Source of the DNA: Jeotgalibacillus haloalkalitolerans
Lineage (GTDB): Bacteria > Bacillota > Bacilli > Bacillales > Jeotgalibacillaceae
Direction: 5' to 3'
Assembly (NCBI RefSeq): GCF_034427455.1
Contig: NZ_JAXQNN010000001.1
Location: forward strand, 1 to 64,000
DNA length: 64,000 nucleotides
Part shown: piece after piece, positions 40,022-48,328 of the stretch
How positions within the stretch are numbered: position 1 is the first letter of the stretch
Layout of the letters: each line of letters begins with the position of its first letter
Position numbers and translations under genes: made by a program
The notes under the pieces: generated by a model
Databases searched by the model: none
Told to the model about the DNA's origin: nothing
Seen by the model: only the letters and a program-made list of their open reading frames with translations

Positions 40022-40852
40022 CTATAAAATCTCCACGTCCCAATTCTTAATGGCCTGCTCTACATTAGAGAACGTCTGAATATCTTTAAAAGAAATTCCA
40101 TTTAACACTATATGCTGCGCAAGCTCAGGACGCAGACCACTCACATTCACGTCAATTCCGAGCAGCTTCAGCACGTTAGTAATATCAAATACATGACCTG
40201 CCACTTCATTATCAATTGTCACAATCCCTGAGAAATCAATGATGACACAATCAAGATCCATGTCACTGATCGCAGGAATCGTCTTTGTCATCAGATGCTC
40301 AGCCCTTGCTGAATCAATTTTTCCGACCAGTGGAAGGACGACCACACCTGGCTGAATCGGTACGATCGGTGCGGAAAGCTCAAGGATTTCTTTGCGGCTC
40401 TCTTCATTGATCCGGTTCTTATACCTTTCAAACAAAAGGATGGATTCCCTCATATTAATATCCAGAATAAAGTTTAACCGGTTTAATACAAAAAGCGTGT
40501 CCTTTGTTGACAGCTCCATTTGTAAACAGATGGTTCCAATTAAATCGCTGAAGTACATTCTGGTATCCGGATAAGGACGGATGAGAGAAGAAAGCTTATC
40601 CATCATTGATACCTGTTCTTCAATATTTTCCCGGCTCCATTTTAAAAACTTTTCCTCCACTGATATCTCTTCTTCAACATGCAAAGTGTCAGAGAAAAAT
40701 TTAAAAAAACGGCCATTGTTGCGTCGTGATTCTTCTATCATTGCCTGTGGAATCTCCACATCGACTTTTCCAAGACTATACACCAGAAGTTTTTCTCCAA
40801 GCTCTTCTCCATTTTGTTTCAGGTATGAAGCAAAATCCTGAATCGAACCCAT
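40022..40852 (-). CDS. RsbR-like STAS domain protein
   Basis: 276-residue protein with an N-terminal helical RsbR-type sensor region (1-155) and a C-terminal STAS domain (about 162-276: GVVVLPLVGKIDSARAEHL, DCVIIDFSGI, NVSGLRPELAQHIV). RsbR paralogues form the stressosome with RsbS and gate the sigma-B pathway. In RsbRA the two phosphorylated threonines fall in VDT and AQT; here these read IDN (Asn215) and AQH (His247), so this protein cannot be phosphorylated at those sites by RsbT. No rsbS or rsbT is next to it. It may be a sensor-only or divergent family member. Confidence 0.8.
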   Translation of the reverse strand: MGSIQDFASYLKQNGEELGEKLLVYSLGKVDVEIPQAMIEESRRNNGRFFKFFSDTLHVEEEISVEEKFLKWSRENIEEQVSMMDKLSSLIRPYPDTRMYFSDLIGTICLQMELSTKDTLFVLNRLNFILDINMRESILLFERYKNRINEESRKEILELSAPIVPIQPGVVVLPLVGKIDSARAEHLMTKTIPAISDMDLDCVIIDFSGIVTIDNEVAGHVFDITNVLKLLGIDVNVSGLRPELAQHIVLNGISFKDIQTFSNVEQAIKNWDVEIL

Positions 40853-40919
40853 GTCAATCCCTCAATTCTGTGATGTAGATGCTCTTTTTGTAGTGTGATA
40901 TTTTGCAGGTATGCGGCTT

Positions 40920-40956
40920 GTGTCTGCCGGACCTGAACGCCTGCTTCCACTTTTCT
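40920..40956 (-). repeat. fragment of the third repeat family
   Basis: On the minus strand it reads AAAAGTGGAAGCAGGCGTTC then AGGTCCGGCAGACAC, matching the first part of the copy at 55919. Only the end is present. It lies just past the stop of the YitT-family gene. Confidence 0.6.
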
Positions 40957-40957
40957 T

Positions 40958-41872
40958 TTAATGTATCGCTTTTTTCTTAAATCTCCCGCCGCGTACTTCG
41001 GCGATGCTGCCGACTGCGAGGAAGGCGGTTGGGTCTATATCTTCTACTATACCCTTCAGTTTAGCCTCTTCAAGCCTTGTAATAACACAAAAAACAACTT
41101 TTTTCTGATGCAGTGTGAATCCGCCCTGACCGTTCAGATAGGTTACACCGCGTCCGAGCCGATCAATGATGGCATCGCCAATTTCAATATAATTGTCACT
41201 GATGATCCATGCTGCTTTTGATTCGTCCATTCCCTGAATGACAATGTCAATCGTTTTAAATGCAATAAAATATGCAATCAATGAATACATCGCGCGGTCC
41301 CAGCCGAACACAAATCCTGCAACAGTGAAGATGAATAAGTTAAAAAACATAATCATTTCCCCGACAGAAAAAGGGAGGTTTTTATTGAATAATATTGCGA
41401 GAATTTCTGTGCCATCAAGTGAGCCGCCATACCTGATCACAATTCCGACGCCTGCACCAAGTACAATGCCGCCAAAAACTGTGGCAAGCAGCAAATCATC
41501 AGTGAAAACCTCAACACTGTGAAGGAGATAAGTGGAGATTGATAATACAGAAATACCAAGCAGCGTGGAAAGTGCAAATGTTTTTCCAATCTGCTTATAG
41601 CCAATAAAGAAAAAAGGAATATTCAGTATAAAAATAAAAAGTCCAAGCTTCCATCCGGTTAAGTAAGAAAGAATAATAGATATACCAACAATCCCGCCAT
41701 CAAGTACCTGATTGGGTACCAGAAACAGTTCCAGTCCGACGGCCATCATGATTGCCCCAATAATAATAAAGAAGACACGTTTACTAATCATTTTCAATGA
41801 GAGCTTTTTATGCTGACTCCTTTTCTTAGCAGAAACAGGAGGCAGTTCGTGCTTTTTACGCTTACCCGGCAA
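40958..41872 (-). CDS. YitT family membrane protein (DUF161/DUF2179)
   Basis: 304 residues: a basic cytoplasmic N-terminus (1-32), five or six transmembrane helices (about 33-215; GLELFLVPNQVLDGGIVGIS and RYGGSLDGTEILAILFN are family signatures), and a C-terminal soluble DUF2179 domain (about 225-295; GRGVTYLNGQGGFT). Conserved in Firmicutes, function unknown. The neighbouring leftward genes are separate units. Several paralogues usually occur per genome, so no symbol is given. Confidence 0.9.
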   Translation of the reverse strand: MPGKRKKHELPPVSAKKRSQHKKLSLKMISKRVFFIIIGAIMMAVGLELFLVPNQVLDGGIVGISIILSYLTGWKLGLFIFILNIPFFFIGYKQIGKTFALSTLLGISVLSISTYLLHSVEVFTDDLLLATVFGGIVLGAGVGIVIRYGGSLDGTEILAILFNKNLPFSVGEMIMFFNLFIFTVAGFVFGWDRAMYSLIAYFIAFKTIDIVIQGMDESKAAWIISDNYIEIGDAIIDRLGRGVTYLNGQGGFTLHQKKVVFCVITRLEEAKLKGIVEDIDPTAFLAVGSIAEVRGGRFKKKAIH

Positions 41873-41980
41873 TATGCATCCCTCCTGGTGGTATGATTGT
41901 TACCATTATACACGAGGTTCTTTCTCAAAAGTACTTTCATATTAAATAGACCCCATCTTCAGGCTGATAAAAATCCAAAT

Positions 41981-42000
41981 AAAAAACCCGCTGCTGCGGG
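41981..42000 (-). terminator. terminator of the potassium channel gene
   Basis: On the minus strand CCCGC-AGCA-GCGGG is followed by TTTTTT, directly after the stop codon. Confidence 0.85.
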
Positions 42001-43041
42001 TCATTCAACTGTTTCATATAAAACGTTCAGGCGCTTATAAGTTTTCTCGTCACAGATCACATATAAGTTATCATCCTTTTTCAAGGGTTTTTTAATGGCC
42101 TCTTTAAAATCCATATCTTCATTGACTGCAATCAGTACTGCCCCGTCATCCAGCAGCTTCTGCGATGCATCGCGATATGTTTTCCACGTGTCCTTCGCTT
42201 TGATTACATAAATGTTATTACCGAATCGTTTACTGAGCAGCTGTCTGAAAATCGTTGTTGTACCTGGCTGGAGGGTTGCTTTTGCCATCAGCAGCGACAC
42301 AGAGTCATCTGACAGTATGAAATCATCCACCCTGATATGATTAAACTTAGAAATATGACGCTCCTCGCAAATCTCTACAATCGTCTGGATATCAACCTGA
42401 TGCGCTACCGATAGCGCTTCAACTGCAGATGCAATGAGCAGGCTTTTTCCATCTCTTAAGATGGTATCTTCAATTGCAGGATCTGAAAAGATCGCCACTC
42501 TCTTTGCCTCAGTGATATTTGCTTTATGCAGAATCCTTTCTTCTGACGGATCCCCGCTGATAAAATGCACTTTATCATCCGGCATAGGTGTTTCATCTGT
42601 ATTCTCGACAAGAACGATTTCAGCACCGTTATTGTGATACAGCACTTCTTTAATTGCCTGCTCTGTCTTTTTCGACCAGCCGATATATACGTAGTGACCA
42701 CTTTTTTTATACACCAGTTTCCCCTCCTTTTTTAAACGCTGATATGTACTGGCTGCTTCAACAATCTTTCCGATCAGAACCCCAATCAGACCAATTCCGA
42801 AGATAAACAGAAAAATTCCGACAAGTCTCCCTGCCACTGTAACCGGAAAAAAGTCCCCATATCCGACTGTCGTTAACGTCGTCATGGTCCACCAGAAGCT
42901 GTCGAACAGTGTTGGAAATGTTTCGGGCTCTATCCAGTAGACTGAGAATGTTCCAAATAAAATAATAAACGCTGAAAGAATAGCAATTACACGGAAGTCC
43001 ATTTCAGAAAGCTGCTTCCAGAGCCTGATAAATATATGCAT
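42001..43041 (-). CDS. potassium channel with RCK domain (YugO/MthK-like)
   Basis: 346-residue K+ channel: transmembrane helix about 16-35, pore loop with selectivity filter TTVGYGD (about 57-63), inner helix about 70-95, then RCK/TrkA_N domains (about 115-346). The nucleotide motif is unusual (GHYVYIGWSKKTEQ rather than GxGxxG), as seen in Bacillus YugO, the channel involved in biofilm electrical signalling. Ligand gating by Ca2+ or nucleotide cannot be told from sequence. Single-gene unit. Confidence 0.9.
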   Translation of the reverse strand: MHIFIRLWKQLSEMDFRVIAILSAFIILFGTFSVYWIEPETFPTLFDSFWWTMTTLTTVGYGDFFPVTVAGRLVGIFLFIFGIGLIGVLIGKIVEAASTYQRLKKEGKLVYKKSGHYVYIGWSKKTEQAIKEVLYHNNGAEIVLVENTDETPMPDDKVHFISGDPSEERILHKANITEAKRVAIFSDPAIEDTILRDGKSLLIASAVEALSVAHQVDIQTIVEICEERHISKFNHIRVDDFILSDDSVSLLMAKATLQPGTTTIFRQLLSKRFGNNIYVIKAKDTWKTYRDASQKLLDDGAVLIAVNEDMDFKEAIKKPLKKDDNLYVICDEKTYKRLNVLYETVE

Positions 43042-43187
43042 GTTTCATCCCTCCTTTTATATTGTTACGGATTTCTTCATTGAGAAGTTTCATATACAAA
43101 TTTTAACGTTCTTTCAGCCTGTCGTATACTGCCTTAAAGAGCGAAATAACGGAGATGAAAAAAACCTTAAAAACTTTCAAAAAAAGA

Positions 43188-43217
43188 TTGTCAGCTTTTA
43201 AATGGTTATGGTATAGT
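43188..43217 (+). promoter_or_regulatory. tRNA cluster promoter
   Basis: TTGTCA (43188-43193), 18 bp, TATAGT (43212-43217), 32 bp upstream of the first tRNA. Confidence 0.7.
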
Positions 43218-43248
43218 TAGATTCGTTGCTAAGGCAGCGCCAGATATT

Positions 43249-43323
43249 GGCCCGTTGGTCAAGTGGTTAAGACACCGCCCTTTCACGGCGGTAACACGGG
43301 TTCGAATCCCGTACGGGTCACCA
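43249..43323 (+). tRNA. tRNA-Glu (TTC)
   Basis: Acceptor stem GGCCCGT pairs with ACGGGTC; the anticodon loop CTTTCAC carries TTC; the T loop is TTCGAAT; CCA is encoded at 43321-43323. First of three tRNAs in one transcript. Confidence 0.96.
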
Positions 43324-43350
43324 CTTATTTCAAAATACATAATACCTTTT

Positions 43351-43426
43351 GGTCCCGTGGTGTAGCGGTTAACATGCCTGCCTGTCACGCAGGAGATCGC
43401 CGGTTCGATCCCGGTCGGGACCGCCA
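43351..43426 (+). tRNA. tRNA-Asp (GTC)
   Basis: Acceptor GGTCCCG/CGGGACC, anticodon GTC in CTGTCAC, T loop TTCGATC, discriminator G and encoded CCA. Confidence 0.97.
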
Positions 43427-43430
43427 TTTA

Positions 43431-43503
43431 GGCTTTGTAGCTCAGTTGGTAGAGCAATGGACTGAAAATCCATGTGTCGGCGGTTCGATTCCGTCCAAAG
43501 CCA
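43431..43503 (+). tRNA. tRNA-Phe (GAA)
   Basis: Acceptor GGCTTTG/CAAAGCC, anticodon GAA in CTGAAAA at 43464-43466, discriminator A. Unlike the two upstream tRNAs the 3' CCA is not encoded (TAAG follows), so it must be added by the CCA-adding enzyme. Confidence 0.95.
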
Positions 43504-43507
43504 TAAG

Positions 43508-43536
43508 ATACGCTGCAATCGCGGCGTATTTTTTTA
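43508..43536 (+). terminator. tRNA cluster terminator
   Basis: The stem ATACGC/GCGTAT with a 10-nt loop is followed by TTTTTTAT. The 43537-43790 stretch beyond is AT-rich and I see no gene in it. Confidence 0.8.
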
Positions 43537-43803
43537 TGCCTAAACTTCTACCTATAACCTCTTTTACCTTCTACTAAACATCTCAATTTCATAACAAAAA
43601 AATTACAGTCAAAAAATTTTCACTTTTTATACCCCGTCATCATCGTTCAGATCAGTATGTTGGAAAAATATAGATGAAAACTGGTTTTATATCATTTTTT
43701 ACAGTTAGGCAACAAGCATTGTATCGGAACTTCTATATGGTACATTTGGATGGCGCGTTTTTAAGAGACGCTGATTCAACTATACCTGTTGGAGGATAAG
43801 ACG

Positions 43804-45222
43804 ATGAAAAACAACAATCTAAAGCGTTCATTTATATATTCAGGCAAAAGCCTTAAAATATTTGCTGCCGGCGTGATGCTATCAACTGCATTATGGGGTT
43901 TCGACACAGAGGCTTCAGCTGAGTCACGCGGATTGACAGTGGTTCACCACGTGTATGCAGGTGAAGAATATGTTGGCGTCGTGACTGACCCGGATGACCT
44001 GACTGCATGGGCAGAGAAAAAAGAAGAAGAGCTTGAAGAGGAAGTTTCCGGTGATGTAAAACATAACCTGAAGCTGATCCCCGAGCATGTATTTAACCCG
44101 CAAACAACAGATCAGCAGCTGGTCGACCAGGCAAAAGAAGCAGCAGCATTTGTAACAGATGCTTATGAAGTGAAGCTTGGCGATGAATCTGTTGCTTATG
44201 TTGAAAATGAAAAAGCGGCACAGGAAGCGATCAGACAGCTGAAGTTAACAGCTGTATCTGAAAAAGAGCTGGATCGCTTTGAGAAAGAAGATCTGAGTGA
44301 AGAGCTTGAGCCGGGTGACAGCCGTATTACGGATATTGAGCTGAAAGGCATTGGAGAGCAGAATGAAACACAGGTTGAGCCTGACCAGCTTTCCGATCCA
44401 AAAGAAGCAGTTGAAAAGCTGTTAGCAGGTACCACTTCCACTGTTGATCACGAGGTGGCTGAAGGTGAAACAAAAGAAGATATTCTTGAACAATACGATA
44501 TGGATGAAGAAACATTTGATGAACTGAATCCTGATGCAGGGGAACTTTCAGAAGGTGTAATGGTCAGAGCTTCTGAAAAGATCCCGGGTGTAGAAGTTCA
44601 GGTAAAAAAAGAGTCACGTGTGAAGGAAACCATTGATTTTGAAGAAGAAGTCAAAGAAGACAGCGGGATGTTCAAAGGTGAATCACGCGTAGAGCAGGAA
44701 GGCCAGGAAGGTGAAAAAGTCTATACAGAGCTGATCACTGAAGTAAATGGTGAACAGACTGCTGCATCAACTGAAAATGAAGAAGTCACTAAAGAAGTGA
44801 AGAATCATATTGTTTTAGAAGGAACTAAAGAAATCCCGTCTAAAGGAACAGGCTCACTTCAATGGCCTGCTGATGGCGGATATATTTCAAGTCATCAGGG
44901 ACCTAGATGGGGCGACCATCATAAAGGCATTGATATCGCCAGCCCTGACAGCCTGACAATCAGCAACGTGGATAATGGCGTTGTCGTATCTGCCGGCTTT
45001 GAAGGGGATTACGGAAATAAAGTCGTTGTTGATCACAATAACGGTATGCGTACAATCTATGCTCACCTGAGTGAAATTCACGTAGAGCCGGGCCAGACAG
45101 TCGGGAAGGGTGAATCACTCGGATTGATGGGAACAACAGGATTTTCTACAGGCATCCATCTTCATTTTGAAGTATATGTAAATGGTGAACTGAAAAACCC
45201 GATGGATTATCTGGATTATTAA
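43804..45222 (+). CDS. secreted M23 family metallopeptidase with G5 domain
   Basis: 472-residue exported cell-wall enzyme. Signal peptide or anchor at 18-42 (SLKIFAAGVMLSTALWGFDTEASA). A long acidic Glu/Lys-rich region, a degenerate LysM-like segment (HEVAEGETKEDILEQYDMDE, about 222-265), a G5 domain (about 270-350) and a C-terminal LytM/M23 domain (about 355-472) follow. Zinc ligands HHKGID (372-377) and HLHFE (452-456) are intact, so it should be an active peptidoglycan endopeptidase. Start ATG 43804, 9 bp after GGAGG. Lying upstream of walRK suggests a link to cell-wall turnover controlled by WalR. Confidence 0.92.
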   Translation: MKNNNLKRSFIYSGKSLKIFAAGVMLSTALWGFDTEASAESRGLTVVHHVYAGEEYVGVVTDPDDLTAWAEKKEEELEEEVSGDVKHNLKLIPEHVFNPQTTDQQLVDQAKEAAAFVTDAYEVKLGDESVAYVENEKAAQEAIRQLKLTAVSEKELDRFEKEDLSEELEPGDSRITDIELKGIGEQNETQVEPDQLSDPKEAVEKLLAGTTSTVDHEVAEGETKEDILEQYDMDEETFDELNPDAGELSEGVMVRASEKIPGVEVQVKKESRVKETIDFEEEVKEDSGMFKGESRVEQEGQEGEKVYTELITEVNGEQTAASTENEEVTKEVKNHIVLEGTKEIPSKGTGSLQWPADGGYISSHQGPRWGDHHKGIDIASPDSLTISNVDNGVVVSAGFEGDYGNKVVVDHNNGMRTIYAHLSEIHVEPGQTVGKGESLGLMGTTGFSTGIHLHFEVYVNGELKNPMDYLDY

Positions 45223-45229
45223 AAGAAAC

Positions 45230-45282
45230 ACTGCTGCCGGTACCGGTTTTACTGAAAAACTGGATGCCGGCAGCAGTTTTGT
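45230..45282 (+). terminator. terminator of the M23 peptidase gene
   Basis: The stem CTGCTGCCGG/CCGGCAGCAG encloses a loop that contains a second small hairpin, and is followed by TTTTGTG. Confidence 0.8.
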
Positions 45283-45310
45283 GTATCTAAGATATCTCTT
45301 TAAACAATGG

Positions 45311-45440
45311 CTGCTGATTTCCGTTTCAGGCGGACGCTTTCCGAACGGCGATTGCTGAGCCTCCTCGGCGCAAGCGCCTGTGGGGTCTCAGCTTCCCGCT
45401 ACTCGTACCCGAGTCGCCGCCTTCCACTCCAATCATCAGC
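45311..45440 (+). repeat. GC-rich element, left member of the third inverted pair
   Basis: Family copy with CTGATTTCCGTTTCAGGCGG, GACGCTTTCCG, TTGCTGAGCCTCCTCGGCG, GGGGTCTCAGCTTCCCGC, GAGTCGCCGCCTTCCACTCC and AATCATCAGC. Ends GCTGATT and AATCATCAGC are roughly complementary. Confidence 0.75.
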
Positions 45441-45488
45441 TATGCAAGTATTATATTACATTTTTTTAATTCAAAAAATCTTTCTAAG

Positions 45489-45620
45489 CTGACCTTGAAA
45501 GTAAGGACGGAGACTCCTGCAGCATAGAAGCGACAGGTGAGACCGTGGAGGGTGAAGCCTGGAAGGGGCTCACCGCGCGGCTGCGGAAAGCGCAGACCTT
45601 CACGGAGAGGGGCAGCGGGT
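45489..45620 (-). repeat. GC-rich element, right member of the third inverted pair (degenerate)
   Basis: Reverse copy, more diverged: GGACGGAGACTCCTGCAGC, GCGACAGGTGAGACCG, GGGGCTCACCGCGCGG, TGCGGAAAGCGCAGACC. It ends 17 bp before the Noc-binding site. Confidence 0.65.
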
Positions 45621-45636
45621 TAAAATCAAAAAACCT

Positions 45637-45650
45637 ATTTCCCGGGAAAT
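45637..45650. promoter_or_regulatory. perfect Noc-binding site (NBS)
   Basis: ATTTCCCGGGAAAT, an exact palindromic match to the B. subtilis Noc consensus, 108 bp upstream of walR. Noc is encoded at 21979-22845. Confidence 0.85.
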
Positions 45651-45757
45651 CACCTGACAAAATCGGGTAAAGAGTGAATTATTAACGTCAACGTGATACA
45701 TTTACTATAAGACTATATAACACTCAATGATTACGAAAGATAAAGGAGAATCACGAG

Positions 45758-46468
45758 ATGGATAAAAAGATCCTAGTTGTCGACGATGAAAAGCCAATTG
45801 CAGATATACTACAATTTAACCTGAAAAAAGAAGGCTATGAAGTTCACTGTGCATATGATGGTGACGAGGCACTTGAAAAGGTTGAAGAAATAAAGCCAGA
45901 CCTGATCCTGCTTGATATCATGCTTCCGGGAAGAGATGGGATGGAAGTATGCCGTGAAGTACGTAAAAATTATGAAATGCCAATTATTATGCTGACAGCA
46001 AAAGACTCCGAGATTGATAAAGTGCTCGGTCTTGAGCTTGGCGCGGATGATTATGTAACAAAGCCTTTCAGTACGCGCGAGCTTGTGGCACGTGTGAAAG
46101 CAAATATGCGCCGTCACCAGGCGTTAAAAGGCCAGGTTGAGGAAGAGAACCTGACAAATGAAATTACAGTGGGCGTGCTGACGATTCATCCAGATGCTTA
46201 CATGGTGACAAAACGCGGTGAGACGATTGAGCTGACACACCGTGAGTTTGAGCTGCTTCATTATTTATCAAAACATATCGGACAGGTAATGACGCGTGAG
46301 CACTTGCTTCAGACAGTATGGGGCTATGACTATTATGGTGATGTGCGTACAGTGGATGTAACGGTTCGCCGTCTGCGTGAAAAAATTGAAGACAATCCAA
46401 GTCATCCATTATGGATTGTGACGCGCCGTGGTGTCGGTTACTACCTGAGAAATCCGGACCAGGATTAA
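45758..46468 (+). CDS. walR: essential response regulator WalR (YycF)
   Basis: 236-residue OmpR-family regulator. The receiver domain has DD at 9-10, phospho-acceptor Asp53 ([11 protein letters not shown]) and a KPF near 104; the winged-helix DNA-binding domain is at about 130-233. It controls cell-wall hydrolases in response to WalK. First gene of walRKHIJ; walK follows after 6 bp. Confidence 0.98.
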   Translation: MDKKILVVDDEKPIADILQFNLKKEGYEVHCAYDGDEALEKVEEIKPDLILLDIMLPGRDGMEVCREVRKNYEMPIIMLTAKDSEIDKVLGLELGADDYVTKPFSTRELVARVKANMRRHQALKGQVEEENLTNEITVGVLTIHPDAYMVTKRGETIELTHREFELLHYLSKHIGQVMTREHLLQTVWGYDYYGDVRTVDVTVRRLREKIEDNPSHPLWIVTRRGVGYYLRNPDQD

Positions 46469-46474
46469 ATTTAA

Positions 46475-48328
46475 ATGAGAAAGGTTAATTTCTTTCAATC
46501 AATACATTTAAAGTTTGTGTTGATATACGTACTCCTGATCGCATTAGCCATGCAGATTATTGGTGTTTATTTTGTGCGTGAGCTTGAGGATACGCTGATC
46601 GAAAACTTCAAATCGTCAATTGAAGACCGTATGAGCCCGCTGGAATACAGTATTACAGAAGAGATCGATACTGATCTGGCGGGCGAGCGGTCAGATGATG
46701 AACCTTCATTACAACAGTCCATCCAAGTATTGCTGGGTGGACTTAATTCTGAAGATATTGAGGAAGTACGGATTATCGACGCAAGAAACCGGGTGCTTGG
46801 GACGTCAGATGATAATAACCAGACCGTTGTCGGACAGCGTATGAATAATGAGCTGCTGCAACGGATGTTTATTGAAGGGGGACCACCTCCTAATAATCTG
46901 AATGAGACTTACGTGGACCGTGAAAGCGGGGACAGGATGTGGGTGCTCGCGATACCGCTTGTGTCAGGAAGTGATGTCATTGGTGCCATCCATATTGAAT
47001 CAAGAATTGAAAATGTGTATACACAGATGGATGAGATCAATGGCATCCTGGCCGGTGGAACCGCCATTTCACTCGTAATCACTGCGATACTTGGTGTGCT
47101 GCTGGCACAAACCATCACAAGGCCGATTGCAGATATGAGAAGTCATGCTGTAGATATGGCAAAAGGAAATTTCTCAAGGAAAGTAAAAGTATATGGTCAT
47201 GATGAGATCGGTCAACTGGCCATTACCTTTAATAATTTGACGAAAAGACTTCAGGAAGCACGGGTCACAACTGAAGCAGAAAAACGGAAGCTTTCCAGCG
47301 TTCTCAGTTATATGACAGATGGCGTAATCGCGACTGACAGAAGAGGCAGGGTCATCTTAATTAACGATCCTGCGGCAGGAATGCTGAATGTTTCACGTGA
47401 AACAGTGCTGTCCATGTCTCTTCCTGAACTGCTTGGTATTGAAGATGAATATTCATTTGAAGACCTTTCAAGTCAAAATGATTCGCTTATTTTGAATTTC
47501 GGTACACAGGCAAAGCCTTATATTCTTCGTGCAAACTTCTCTGCAATTCAAAAGGAAACCGGCTTTGTGAGCGGTCTGATTGCGGTTTTGCATGATATTA
47601 CCGAGCAGGAAAAGATTGATGCAGAGCGCCGCGAGTTTGTAGCGAATGTATCCCATGAGCTCCGGACGCCGCTGACAACGATGCGAAGCTATCTTGAGGC
47701 GCTGGCTGAAGGTGCATGGCAGGATGAAGAAATCGCACCGCAGTTTCTTCATACAACCCAGACTGAAACTGAGCGGATGATTCGCCTTGTGAACGATCTG
47801 CTGCAGCTGTCTAAAATGGATAGCCGCGACTATCGTTTGAATAAAGAATGGGTAAACTTTATCGCGTTTTATCAGCGGATTATTGACCGCTTTGATATGG
47901 GGCGTTCACAGAATGTATCGTTTAAAGTAAAACTGCCAAAGGATCCTGTGTATGTCGAGATCGATACTGATAAAATGACACAGGTGCTCGATAATATTAT
48001 TTCAAATGCGCTGAAGTATTCTCCGGAAGGCGGTCAGATCGGCTTTAAGGTGGAACTGAAAGAGCGTGAAAAAGAGATTGTTGTCAGCGTGTCAGACCAG
48101 GGTGTAGGGATTCCGCGTGAAAACCTGAAAAATATTTTTGAACGCTTTTATCGTGTGGACAAAGCCAGAACAAGACAGCTTGGCGGTACAGGGCTTGGAC
48201 TTGCGATTGCCAAAGAGATGATTACCGCACACGGTGGTCAGGTCTGGGCTTCAAGTGTGGAAGGAAGAGGGACAACCATTTATTTCACACTGCCATATGA
48301 TCCGGAAAGTGAGGATGAATGGGCATGA
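46475..48328 (+). CDS. walK: essential sensor histidine kinase WalK (YycG)
   Basis: 617-residue kinase: helix 1 (about 10-32), extracellular Cache-like domain (about 35-180), helix 2 (about 185-208), HAMP (about 210-260), PAS (about 265-370), HisKA with phospho-His394 (NVSHELRTPLTTM) and HATPase_c (DNIISNALKYSPEGGQI, GVGIPRENL, GGTGLGLAI). Senses cell-wall state. It overlaps walH by 10 bp. A perfect parS site is embedded at codons near 305-310. Confidence 0.97.
   Translation: MRKVNFFQSIHLKFVLIYVLLIALAMQIIGVYFVRELEDTLIENFKSSIEDRMSPLEYSITEEIDTDLAGERSDDEPSLQQSIQVLLGGLNSEDIEEVRIIDARNRVLGTSDDNNQTVVGQRMNNELLQRMFIEGGPPPNNLNETYVDRESGDRMWVLAIPLVSGSDVIGAIHIESRIENVYTQMDEINGILAGGTAISLVITAILGVLLAQTITRPIADMRSHAVDMAKGNFSRKVKVYGHDEIGQLAITFNNLTKRLQEARVTTEAEKRKLSSVLSYMTDGVIATDRRGRVILINDPAAGMLNVSRETVLSMSLPELLGIEDEYSFEDLSSQNDSLILNFGTQAKPYILRANFSAIQKETGFVSGLIAVLHDITEQEKIDAERREFVANVSHELRTPLTTMRSYLEALAEGAWQDEEIAPQFLHTTQTETERMIRLVNDLLQLSKMDSRDYRLNKEWVNFIAFYQRIIDRFDMGRSQNVSFKVKLPKDPVYVEIDTDKMTQVLDNIISNALKYSPEGGQIGFKVELKEREKEIVVSVSDQGVGIPRENLKNIFERFYRVDKARTRQLGGTGLGLAIAKEMITAHGGQVWASSVEGRGTTIYFTLPYDPESEDEWA
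47389..47404. promoter_or_regulatory. parS site (ParB-binding) inside walK
   Basis: TGTTTCACGTGAAACA is a perfect 16-bp palindrome matching the Bacillus consensus TGTTNCACGTGAAACA. It lies in the walK coding sequence (encoding NVSRET). ParB is encoded at 24100. It is the only match I found in the window. Confidence 0.93.

Noticed and set aside
43206-43577. Open frames on both strands over the tRNA cluster
   Set aside because: They are read-through of three clear tRNA genes.
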